A stretch of 64,000 nt of DNA, from positions 24,056,001-24,120,000 of the forward strand of contig NC_135251.1 of assembly GCF_964204865.1 (NCBI RefSeq). Reading direction: 5' to 3'. Below, piece by piece: positions 37,040 to 48,500 of the stretch (position 1 is the first letter of the stretch; each line of letters opens with the position of its first letter). The translations under genes and the position numbers were made by a program. The notes beneath the pieces were generated by a model that saw only the letters and a program-made list of their open reading frames with translations, did no database searches and was not told the DNA's origin. This DNA comes from Styela clava (taxonomy: Eukaryota > Chordata > Ascidiacea > Stolidobranchia > Styelidae).

Positions 37040-39385
37040 ACCAAAAAGTCATATGAACTTCTTAGAGATGCCGTCAAGACCTGGCGATTTCTCCATTTCC
37101 TTTAAAATAGTAAGAACTTCTTTTTCAGATGTCCATTTAGATATTTCCGAATCGTTTTTGGTTGTTAAAGTTGTTCCATTCATTGTGTCCAAATATTGAT
37201 TTTGGGTAGCTATATCTACGGGTGATATAGTTCCCAAAGATCCGTGTAGAAGCTCTCTACTATTTTTACAATTTTATTGGGGTCCTTTTTTGTATTTTCT
37301 TTATTATCTTTAAGTTGCAGGATCGTAGTATCAGACTGTCTTTTCTTTATCTTTTGAAAAAAAAAATAGATGGTTTTTCATATATTTCCGAGCTTTCTAT
37401 TTTGGCTTTTAACTTTATATAACCTAATTTGTTTCCCTGCTGAAGTAGAAGTTCTCGGCAAAGTTTAATGATGGTATTATTATCGATCCCTTCTTTTATT
37501 AGATCCTGTATATCCACCTCCTTTCTTTTGTTTTCCTTCGCTTTTTGAATGGAATAAGAAATGGACATCTTTCGGATGCAATTTTTTACAAGTACCACCA
37601 ATTCTGGATGAGTGGAAAATCCTCCAGAAGGTGGACCAACTCTTCAAATTTATGTTTAATTAGGTTTATATATGCTTTGTACACAAACTAATGTTATTTT
37701 TCCAGGCATTCTTGCCCCACCCAATCTTCGTGGAAGATTTGAATACTAGGACTAAGGATGTGGTCTGTAACGGTGTTTAATATATGGTGGATGTCTTTGA
37801 AACAAGCCAGCAGGTAGATATACTTTCTGTCTATCCTGCGTGACTGTGTTCCAATTTGGCAGGTGTAAGTATGCCCCGTAGGATATTTTCTACGATAGAC
37901 ATCCACCACACCTGAAGTTTGTATAGTTGAGCCACCTGAAGTTTGTATAGTTGAGTCAAGGATTTGAAGAGCTGAAATCATCAGTAAGTATTAGCAAAGG
38001 ATCGAGGATCTGAATCACACCGCACATCTTTCCCATGAAGTCTGTCTGGATGAGGCCTCTGACAGACGGTACATATGCATTGATGATGCAAAGGGTATTA
38101 TTATTAAATGAAAAATCCAGTCTGTGGAGCCTATTAGGAATTAATATATTATACAATATATCTGAACAAAGGATGTTGTTTTTGATCAAGAACCAGATTT
38201 GAAATATTTTATAGATGAATCTTTATGGAAGATGGTATTAAGATGTGCGGTGTAGCCCAGATCAGTTGCCCAAGATTGGATAGTTCCTTCCTTACGGCGA
38301 TGTATTTGCTGTAAGGAAACCATATGAGGGGTGTGTCTCTGGAGCCAGAGACACAGCTTAGGCCAATTTGTGCTAAGACCATTAACCTTAGAAGTAACGA
38401 GGCTTAGCGAATCCATTGAAACGGGGCGAGATGGGAAAATACTATAGCAGCATATATAATTACTAAACACTAAACAATTAACTGAGGAAGAATACTCAGT
38501 TGATATTATATTATTTTTAGGAGTTATGAAATTAGCTGGCAAAATATATTGCCAAAAAAAGTTGTCCACCAAAACCACTACAGACGGGGAAGTGGTGAGA
38601 CACAGGAAATTGGAAGTATTTATAGAAAATATAAATATTTAAATATAGGAGCCTCGGAAAAAACCCGAAATTTAGTTGGCGGAAGAAAGGAGGACGCGTT
38701 TAATGACGAGCTCTCCCGCCCCCTCTCATCGTCCAGTAAGATGGGATTTCCTCCAATTTGTGAAAAATTCTAGTCTGGACCCGATTCCTTGGCTTTCTTA
38801 TGACTGCGAAATTTATTGCGAAACGACGCGAGATTTTCATCCGAACCCTCTGAGAGGATGGCTATGTTATGATAGTCTTCTCCCAGAGAGCTATCCAACT
38901 CGATGATTTTTGCTTCATTCTTTCCGAAGTTTTCCGGGTCACTTTCTACATTATTATTTTTTTTTGTCCCCAGCTGCTTCCATTTTATTATTCGGGAATC
39001 TCGATTCCAAGGGTTAGGATATCTCCCGAATTTCAGCCGGAATAGGGTGTATGTCCACCCTGACCAGACTGAGAAATTTAGATTGGTCGACAGTAAATTT
39101 TTCCTCGCTGTTAATATTATTATTTTTCTTTTCCAGCAGTCCTTGCGACGATACAGCCACCGATGTTACTTCGGTGAAACCGTATCGCGATGACGTCTTT
39201 GGAGACATTTCGGCGGAAGATCTGACTGTAGAATCCTCAGCAGGTGTTATCCACGGGAAATCAGTACAATCTCGCTGTACATGGCCGGATTTTTTACAAA
39301 AGCGGCAGGACGGTGGTAAGATGCACTCTCTGGCCAGTGGTCGATGAATTATTGGTACAAGGTAAATTAGCGCTGCCTGCACCTA
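37040..39385 (-). mobile_element. Decayed L1/Tx1-like LINE, truncated at its 3' end
   Basis: Read on the minus strand, the 5' part (39382-39014) encodes an ORF1-like tail with a CCHC knuckle, CRFCKKSGHVQRDC. Next comes endonuclease-like sequence (about 38578-37700): SLVTSKVNGLSTNWPKLCLW followed by PHMVSLQQIH, matching the L1-type ..NVNGL..R.. / ..DI..LQETH.. region. At 37237-37049 the start of reverse transcriptase is seen as EMEKSPGLDGISKKF. The element stops there, so nearly all of the RT domain and the 3' end are missing. Frameshifts and stops break it throughout. It occupies the junction between the two duplication units. Confidence 0.8.
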
Positions 39386-41420
39386 ACAAGTCTATTGGTT
39401 TTTACAAGTTTCAGTTAATTTACCAGAAAGTATATGAAATATGATGCTTGGTAAACGATCACTTAGTCGAAGAGGCGCAGTTCTTACCACTTCATGGCAG
39501 CCCCTTCCACGAACGAACCGCAGCGTCTCTTGCCATGGTCTCATGGCGGTATTACCGGTATATTCTCAAAGTCATGTACCAGATTTCAGTTTATCATGCT
39601 GAATTGTATCTACTTAAACCTGAAACCTAACTCCAAATCCATCGAAACTGTATCCATAAAGAAAATTTTCTAACTCACCCAAAGTATATCACCATCGGGG
39701 GAAGTCCTGCCATTACAGCCTACATGCCTTGGTTTGTGGCAGCTCAATTTTACCCGCCATGGTTTTCAATTTGCTGCCGTGGTACACGCTTCACGCCATT
39801 GGTTTGTTGCAGCTAAAAACTCAGTCGCTAATCGCTATGGTTTGAAAATAGCTGCCATGGTTTAGAAATCCCGACATGGTTTAGCAGCAGCTTCATACGC
39901 CACAAAGTAATTAAAACTGCACTTGTAGTCGGATTGGTCTGAACTGGATGCCGAATCCGAAAAGGGTTTGAATGGAATTCTAATGCTAATATTTAAGCTC
40001 TATATTACTACCATATGTACAGATTCACATAAAAGACACCATCATGGCGGAAAAATCTTTTTTCTTTTTCATATTTTGAGCCGTTTATTCTGTATATTCA
40101 TTTCATTTTGCTGGACTAACGCAGAGAGAGATAAATGTAGTTTTTATTCAGCGACTAAGAAATCTTCTCGCGACACACATTTTATCACCAGATTGCTTTG
40201 AAAAACGTTTGTCAAGTGACCCACTGTACCCCAACTTGTTGGGCACATTCGGACAGAACCTTGGGCACAATGGGGCATTCTGTCCAAATTCAACGAAGTG
40301 TGCTCCTAAAAATAAGCAAATAATCAGAATTATTACCTAATGGACAGGGAGACTTCAAATTTGAAGATTTCAGATTTTTAAAATCAAAGTTCAACCAAAA
40401 TATTTCAGATTTTTTAAAAAAAAATCCGGAAAAAAATGTAATTATTTCCTTTTTCGAATCTGAATCTGGAACTGTTTTTGATGTTTGAATATATTCCATA
40501 TTGGGCCACGGGCCGAAAGATACCATAATATCACACAAATTATATGGCATCTTTAGGCCTCTGAGCAATTATTGTATCAAACCCTGCCGAATTGTGCCCA
40601 GCAGGGCATGTCCCACTGAACCCCGGTTCATTGTTCCCTATAAGAAACAAATATTTTCAGACCATCCCACGGCAAAATTAGAAAAGCACATCTACTCGCC
40701 AACGGTATGAATATTTCACGGTGGACTAAAGCTAAAAAAATAAAAGAGGCTGGTTTGTCCTGTTGGAAAGGCCAAGTAGAAAAAATAAAAAACTGGAATA
40801 GTGAAATTTTAGTTTCAACCCCCCAAAGCAAATTTCGGCTAGCCATGCGTCGCTCTACACGGTCGTTGTCCGTTTGCAGGGACGTTGTAACTCACACAAG
40901 GGCGGATTCAAACATCGAAACGCAGACCGGATTCCGGATATAGTATGAGTGTGAGAGTTGATTTTCCACTGTGCCCCATGTTTCCTCTACTGACTTGAGA
41001 ATTTTTTCTAAAGCATATTAACAATATAGATACACACTGAAAAAATTGTATCCGGAAGAGGAAAATAATAGTAGGGATATGATGAAGACGTACAAAAACA
41101 TAATCAAACACTGTATTTATATCATTAATCCTGTAATAAACAAAAAAAATTGTTCTGTCATGCATGGTTGCGTTTCTTCAATTTCATTGTTCTTTTGGGT
41201 ATTTGCTTTTTTAGGGTTTTTCTAGTTATGGTATCTAATAATGTTTTGAATGCGTGACTTTAGAGCTAGTATAATGAAAATGTTCTTTGTGTTCTTTGTA
41301 TAATATTCAACAAATCTTCGCCTTCAAATGGTTACCAAAATATAGTTTGGAATGCATTGGGAGTAGTTCAATTTGCATTACAATACATGGATTGTAAGGG
41401 ATTATACAGACATTTTAAAC

Positions 41421-42188
41421 CAGGGGTGGGCAACTTCTCTAGTCGGCGGGCCAGACGTATGAAGTACTCGGCGGGCCGGATGATTACAAAAAATACTTCG
41501 GTATCCAATCTTTATTAAATGCTCATGGTGATGCTCTGGAATATTATACTGTCTATCTTGATACATTCTGGTTTAAACAAAGAATTATTCATAACCTTTT
41601 ATTTGTATGGATTTGGATTAATCAAGAAAAGCATGCAGCAGAGCGGAGCGCTTTCGCGATGAATCGGAACCGGAAAAGTGTGATTACTCATTGCCAAGAC
41701 GTCGCCGGGCCACTAATACCGCACTTATCAAACACCAATATGACACGGAAGAGAAATTGCGTTATAAACCAACGTAACTTCGACCTATTAATCAAGAAAG
41801 GCATGCAGAACGGAAAAAGCACTCATGCTGATTTCCAGGCTTCTGAATCTTGCGAGATTTGACCAAGCGCTTTCGCGATGAACCGAAAAGTATGATTACT
41901 CGGCGCCAATACGTCGCCGGCCATCGCGCACTTATCAAACAGAAATATGATGGCGGAATTGGCGGAACTGTTTTTGTGGATATAGATTATGTTTATGGAA
42001 TGTCTACAACGTTTTCTGCTTTGACCTTATATTATTTGTTTAAACAAGTGTGCTAACGCAATTGTTTGTTCACTAAGGCAATTGTTTATTTCACCAGCTT
42101 GCACCGACAGTGCCACCTTACAGGGTGCGGTTGGATACAGTCAGCGGGCCGGTCAAAATATCGTCGGGCCGTATGTTGCCCACCCCTG
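41421..42188. mobile_element. hAT-like element, 768 bp, with internal repeats
   Basis: Termini CAGGGGTGGGCAAC and GTTGCCCACCCCTG, followed internally by GGCGGGCC-type sequence. The flanks ttttaaac and ttataaac match at 7 of 8. Two related internal segments (about 41640-41765 and 41863-41955) share CGCTTTCGCGATGAA, GATTACTC, CGTCGCCGG and GCACTTATCAAAC, indicating an old internal duplication. No transposase. Confidence 0.82.
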
Positions 42189-44308
42189 TTATAAACTATG
42201 CTTTGTAACTTACACCGTTTCAACATTATACAAATTTATACTTGTCATAGCAAATACTTGATATCCTTACTACTACTAGCCTTAGAGATTTGATTGCTGA
42301 AACGAAAAAAAAAATGCTGTGGAATATAAAGAGGGTCGTTGTCACTGCCTGAATCGAGTCTGACTTAATGTTAGAATTTAAATAAGTTCATTATATTTAT
42401 TTCACCGACCGGGTAGACTTGATAAACAGTTTACAAGTTTCTCCATGTATTATATATATTCAAACAATCTGATAAAAAATTAATAATTAATGAAAACAAG
42501 CTTATGACCTATTTCCTATTCTACCCTTTCGTAAACAACTCCGCGACTTGACGAACAGTTTACAAGTTGCTCCATTTATTATATATAGTATATTTAAACA
42601 GTCTGATAAAAAATTAATAATCAATGAAAATAATGATATGACCTATTTCCTATTTTACCATTTCGTAAACAGCTCCGCGCTGGTGATTGTGGGGACTAAT
42701 ATTCTTGATAGACCGCGCCTACACATACAATCCTAAAAAGCGACACTGTTGCGTGGCGTTGTATAACAGTGACCTATTTTCATTTATAATCAAGATTGCC
42801 ACGCCGGGCTATAATAACAGCTCAAATTAGAATTAAGTATGGACAAATAAATACACACGGCTATATTTCATGCTAATTTAGTATTGCCAGATATATGTCT
42901 TTAGTTTGAATATCACAGCGCAAAATATATATATATATTACAACTGATTGAAAATGTTTAGATGTTATTATTATTCCATTTCAACCATAAACCTCTAATT
43001 GTCAAGATGGCCACTTCTTCATTTTTAGTGTTTTCAAACAAATCGATGTGGTTGTAGCTCACACAAAGCCCGATATGTTGAACAACAAGTGCAATAGTCG
43101 ACTTCACTAACAATCTTGCCTTGACCCGTAATCGCCGGGTTCTCCAGCATCTGACGGAGTGTTGTTGGTTGTAGATGCGACACCATCAATCCACATCCAC
43201 GCGCCGTTGCCCAATTAACCGGAATTGAAATTGATAAATCAATTAGTTAGAAGAGCGATTTTTTCCGAATAACAAAAAGAAAAACTCGACAACAATAATT
43301 TAGCAAAACGATCCATATGTAGCCTACACATCGTGTCCAACAAGGAAATCTGTTATAGATAAATGATGCAATGGGCACTAAATTTTTTTTTTTTTGCATG
43401 TCGTTTATCATTCCCGTCGGCTGATCATGTCATTTTGGAGGGTCACTTATCATGAAAAAGTTTTAATACCATATTGCAGCATGTGATATTATAACAACAC
43501 GAACCTGAATAGGGGACAAAGCGGATTTCGAATTTTGCTTTGCCACAGAGATGATTCTTAAATGCAGACCAAGGAAATTTTAATAATGAAAAAGAGTCCA
43601 CGATGGGGCTATTGTTACATCAAATGCAGTTCAGATAGATATGCAGTTTCAGAATGCATAATTGTTTCGTCATGTATTTTGGTTTCCACACAGGACATGG
43701 ATGCGTCATTTTAAAAATATATGATTCGCCTAGGTCAGTGTTACCAAAGTCAGGGGTTTTGACTGAGGGCCGGGTATGACTCAAACTGTGTTGAAACGAG
43801 CCGGATGAAAACTTTTGTCTATGCAATAAATTCACAAAAGTTGAGAAATCCATTCAATTCATTCAACAATATATATTCAACATTTCTGAATAATAAATTT
43901 TAGCTATATCGCAGAATATAGACATCCTAGGAAAAAATAAAGTGGAAAAATATACAAGATTTCCATGTCTAGACAACTGTCAGTTTAGCTGTTATCAAAA
44001 CGTTGATGTCATAAATTAGGAATGTTACAAAATCCGCTTTTTCGCGCCGAAAAAATGTATGCATCACGTCTGCTAAGTACCGTTATGACGTGATTATAAA
44101 AAGCTTGTAATTTTGTGACTTCTTGATGTAATTTGGGCAGTCAAACAATGCAGTTGGACATAAAATATTTATAGAGATTGTGACATACGGATGCTTTATT
44201 TAAAACGAAAAATCAGTGGATTTATAGGTCGATAGAAGAACGAAGCAATATATCACAGGAGGATACAGTTTTCGGACTCTTACTTACGTACCTTTCGTGG
44301 AATATGAT

Positions 44309-45362
44309 TAACGTTCCAGAAATACCATATACTTCAGTAACTTCTGATAGTAATAGAGAATTTGGAACGTCGTTTCCGGGTTGGGAATTATACCAAATAT
44401 TTTGTGCACCGTTGGCGGCCATTGCCCTATAACCCAAACTGTTTTTTGCTTTATAAAACTGAAAAAGAAAGGCAGCGTTACTGACACACGATCTTCTTCG
44501 CAAGCATTCGCAACAGTACGCAAGCACTCTCAACGTGATGATGGCCCTGGCTGCAATTTCTGGTCTTCTCCGGTCAGGATTCGATTTTTTTTGGGTGCTG
44601 AAACGCTTCAAGGATTTTTCGTGTCAGTTTTCGTCCAAATTCAAAATAGCTGCCTATGCTTTATTTTTGTTGATAGTCTATTTAATCTTATGGCTTCGGC
44701 AAAGAATATTTTACCAGCATCCTCAGTTGAAGCATCTTAGTTCACGAACAATCAAAATACTCAGTTGGACAATGAGCATCGTGCTTGTAATAGGAGTATT
44801 CTTCACCGGAGTACTATATCTCGTAACTGCTATCTATATAGGAACTCCGATCGGATGTCAAGTTGTGAAAAACTCTTGGACGTCAATTCGATATTACGTG
44901 CTAATAATCGTAACGGTATTCTTTCAAGTGTGCTTGCTCGGCCTATATTCATACCCCCTTATACAGCACAAGAGAACGTCTCGAAGCATTTCACAAAAGA
45001 AAAATTTGGTCATACCTCTTATAAGAAGGGCAGAAATCGCGGCTGGATGCTGTGTGGCTACAGACGTAGCAATAGCACTGATTTTTCTTAGACCCATTTG
45101 GAATGGACAAGTCGTCACTTTGTCAACTTTGCTTTACGACGTTAATAACATCGTCAACCTGATAGCAGCAATATTTGCATTCCCAAACTGGAGAAATAGA
45201 CTTATGCCATGGAAAATTGGCGAAGAGGAGAAGGCTCGTTTGGCTGGAAATGAATCGTCAACTCAAAACCAGGGCACTAGCGAGACAAACATTTCGTCAG
45301 TAGTACGAGAAACTTGCTTTGTAGCTTTAAATAATTCGCTACCACTGGGTTCAACCATTTAG
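44309..45362 (+). pseudogene. Seven-transmembrane protein, damaged copy
   Basis: Paralogue of the intact gene at 34182-35201. The ATG-equivalent is at 44309, but a 10-nt deletion in the first membrane segment puts a TAA in frame. A 6-nt in-frame deletion follows, then a 1-nt insertion, so the net change is in frame and the rest reads open. From Met at 44535 a 275-codon frame keeps the later six segments but lacks the N-terminus and TM1. The original stop is mutated (TGA to CGA), adding about 17 residues before TAG. It may be a pseudogene or a 5'-truncated protein using an internal start. It converges on gene F. Confidence 0.75.
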
Positions 45363-45483
45363 GTCAAAAAGTTTGTTCAAATTCATGTTGATATTAAATT
45401 TATTTTGTTTGTTGTTGTTACTACAGGGAATTATAATTACAAACTATAATACAACAAGTACACATTGTTGGGAAACAGATATA

Positions 45484-45489
45484 TTTATT
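45484..45489 (-). terminator. Polyadenylation signal of gene F
   Basis: AATAAA on the minus strand, about 27 nt past the gene F stop codon. Confidence 0.5.
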
Positions 45490-45515
45490 TTATCAAGTAG
45501 AGAAGTTGTTTAGTT

Positions 45516-48500
45516 TTAATATATACGTTGTTGAATTGTTTTTATGAAAACCATATTTTGACAATTTTTCTCCCGACATTTGTAACAAGTTTCCATTTTT
45601 CTTGCCGCTGAAAAATATTTTAAATATATTAAATATATATAATATGAATTGCTCGACTAAATAAGTTTAAAATTTAAGGGAACGCGCATGAATGTGGTGT
45701 AGTCCAGTGGTTTCTGACCGCTGGTCCGCAACCCATTTCTAGTCGCTTTTGTGCCGGTCCTCGAGATGCTTGACCAAATCCGCTGGTGCAATTATAGTCA
45801 TCCTTATATGAGACGTTATAATTTTATATTATGATATTATTAACTTTTTTAAATTAAAAAAAGCGCGTATATTTACTTTTAGAATTTCGACATATTGAGT
45901 TGATAAAAAGAGTTTGGATAGCCCGGCTCATGATTGGACATTGAACAATAAAATCTTTTTATCGACACCTTACCATCTATTTGCAGACAATACAAGCGAA
46001 CGAAGTAGTATAGAATATTTTTCAAAACCGTGCGCAGAATTAGATTACCTTTGTAAAACGCCATCGTCGTACGCGTTTTATATTTTCAAATTTTGCTCGA
46101 ATGTTCCCAGCCCACGTGGATGTAAAAATGTGTACTAGATTCTAATTGTTTGCTAGAGCTGTTTGTTGTCGAATCATTTTTGGTGTTTGGTGATGGTTTG
46201 TTCTAGTCCACGCCAAAACATTGGAGTATGTTACTCAACCACAAGCTATTATTTTTCGTTTCACTAATTTCAATATTTAGTTACCGGTCCGTGAGATACT
46301 TTTATTTGATTTAACCCAGTGGTTCCCAAACTAGGGTCCGCGGACCTTTTGGGGTCCGTGAAGTACTTTCCGAGGGTCCGCGAAAGAAATCTGTTGGATG
46401 GCTCAAAGTTTGATAATGCAAAAATTAACTGCTCAAATTTGGAAAAACACATTTATCGCATTATGATGCTTTACAATCTCTGCTGAGGACACTGATTCTT
46501 CACTTTTTGTTTCGATTAGGCCTTCCCGATTGTGACGTCACAAAGCTATGGCAGCTCCTGCCACGAACAAACCGCGGCGTCTCATGCCATGGTTTAATGG
46601 CGCTATAATTTAGTAATCAGTATTATCGGCATATTAACAAAGTCATGCGCCGTATTTTTGTTTAATATACCAAAAAAAGTACCAACCTACTCATTGTTTG
46701 TCACCAACAGGGGCAGCCCTGCCAATACATCCGACATGCCTTGGTTACGGCATCAAAATTTTACCCGACATGATTTTTTAATTTGCTGCCGTGGTACCGG
46801 TTCGGGGCAGCTAAAAATTCAGTCGCCGTGGTTTAACCGGAGCTCCAGAAGTAATCTATGTGCACCAAGATGGCGCACAACCTGAACATGGTATTGTGTA
46901 CCGGTTAGGGTTCAGGTCGTGCGACATTTTGGTACATATGCTTCTGGAGCGCCGTTTAGCCATAGCGCAAGTGTTTGGAAATCCCGCTAAATACTTAAAA
47001 CTGCACTTGGAGGAGTAGATGGCGCTGCCTTTTTGCATGCTTGTTGTTATAGGAGAGAATTACAGTAGGTAGTTGATAAAGTATGCCACTCCGTTTCTAA
47101 ATGCTGATTTACGCTTTTGTTTTGAAAGGTGGATAGCGTTAAATATAGCGCAGTCAGAAAGGCACTACGTTTTAGTTTTTAGATGTCAAATTTAGTCTTT
47201 GACACACGGTAACGGTAGGCATATATTTTTACGTTTTCAACTCTGTATTATCAATTTCAAAATGTCTTCTAAAATTAAAATTGAGATAATCGTATGTAAT
47301 TTTATCGTGATAAACGCAGGTGGAGATATGTTTTGCACTACACCGTGTGGAGCATTTATTTTTGTTGTGATCTTGTTTTATGTGATATCTTTCTGTCTTT
47401 CTTTGATAATGTTTTATTTTAGTCAATTAGGGCACAGGGCCGCGAAACAAAAACAAAATTGCAAGGGGTCCGTCAGACAATTTTTTTGAAAAAGTTTGGG
47501 AACCACTGATCTAACCGGTCACGAAGGTAAAAAGGTTGAGAACCACTGGTGCAGTCTAATATACGACACTTAAAAAAGATTCTGACTTAATTGTAAGATG
47601 CGGAGGTGGCAAAATTAATAATGCACGGATATTGCTATGCGGATCGAAAACTCATTAATCACTCATTGCTACTCGTTTCTTAGATATTGTAATTACAAAA
47701 CAAAACGGCGCTGCCGAAGTATGTGCACTTAGATGGCGCACAACCTGAACCCTAACCTGGTACACATACTATTTTTAGGTTGTGTGCCATCTTGGTGCAC
47801 ATACTTCTGAAGCTCCGAAAAACGATAAGTTGGGTTTTCCTAAACAAATAAGTTGTGCTGGAGAGGTCTCTCACAAATATTTTTTTTTTTAACTTTTGTT
47901 TGATTCATTTTGTCGGAATTTACCTACATCGAGTTACAACGCAATGCCAAGAAGCAATTCATAATGACAGCAATGTAAGTTTAGTAAAGTAAATAACATC
48001 CAAAACAATAATTGAGAAATGTGTGCAAGGCAATGTGTAAACACAGAGTCCAGAAATGGACTTTTGAAGGAAACCCAATATGACGTTACAGTCAATTTTC
48101 CCTTGTTGATTCGATGAAATATGATTTCATATTATGTCGTCACAAATTATAAATGAAGTCCCCTCAACGAAATCCAGCGAGCGCAACTTGCCACTAACTA
48201 ACATATTGTGTTTTTTTAACCAGTTGCTACTATACGTGAATTCTTTTGACAATATTTTATCTTGAAGAGCATCTAAAGTAGAATCTTTTGCATACTACAT
48301 CGTGAAACATCAAAAATAAAAATTAATCTATCATTAACAAATCTGCTACATCCCATAATCAACAACTTTATATATATTCATATAAAATTATGAGATACTT
48401 GGGTTTCACTTACCTGATTTCAAGTTATCGTCGTCCACATGTAGAAAATCCAAGCATTGAAAAGTAAATTTACCGTCATCATCTATTTCACAATAGCTGT

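Larger units (their letters stand above)
45705..47548. mobile_element. hAT-like element carrying a nested second element
   Basis: Termini CAGTGGTTTCTGACC and GGTTGAGAACCACTG, flanked by gtgtagtc and gtgcagtc (7 of 8). It lies in intron 6 of gene F, about 100 bp from exon 7. A second element (46317-47508) is inserted inside it. The counterpart at 35603-35825 in unit 1 lacks the insert. Confidence 0.8.

Noticed and set aside
40218-40980. Extra sequence in duplication unit 2 with CCCACTGTACCCC-like ends
   Set aside because: It may be another insertion, but I could not define matching termini or a target duplication, so it is not called as an element.
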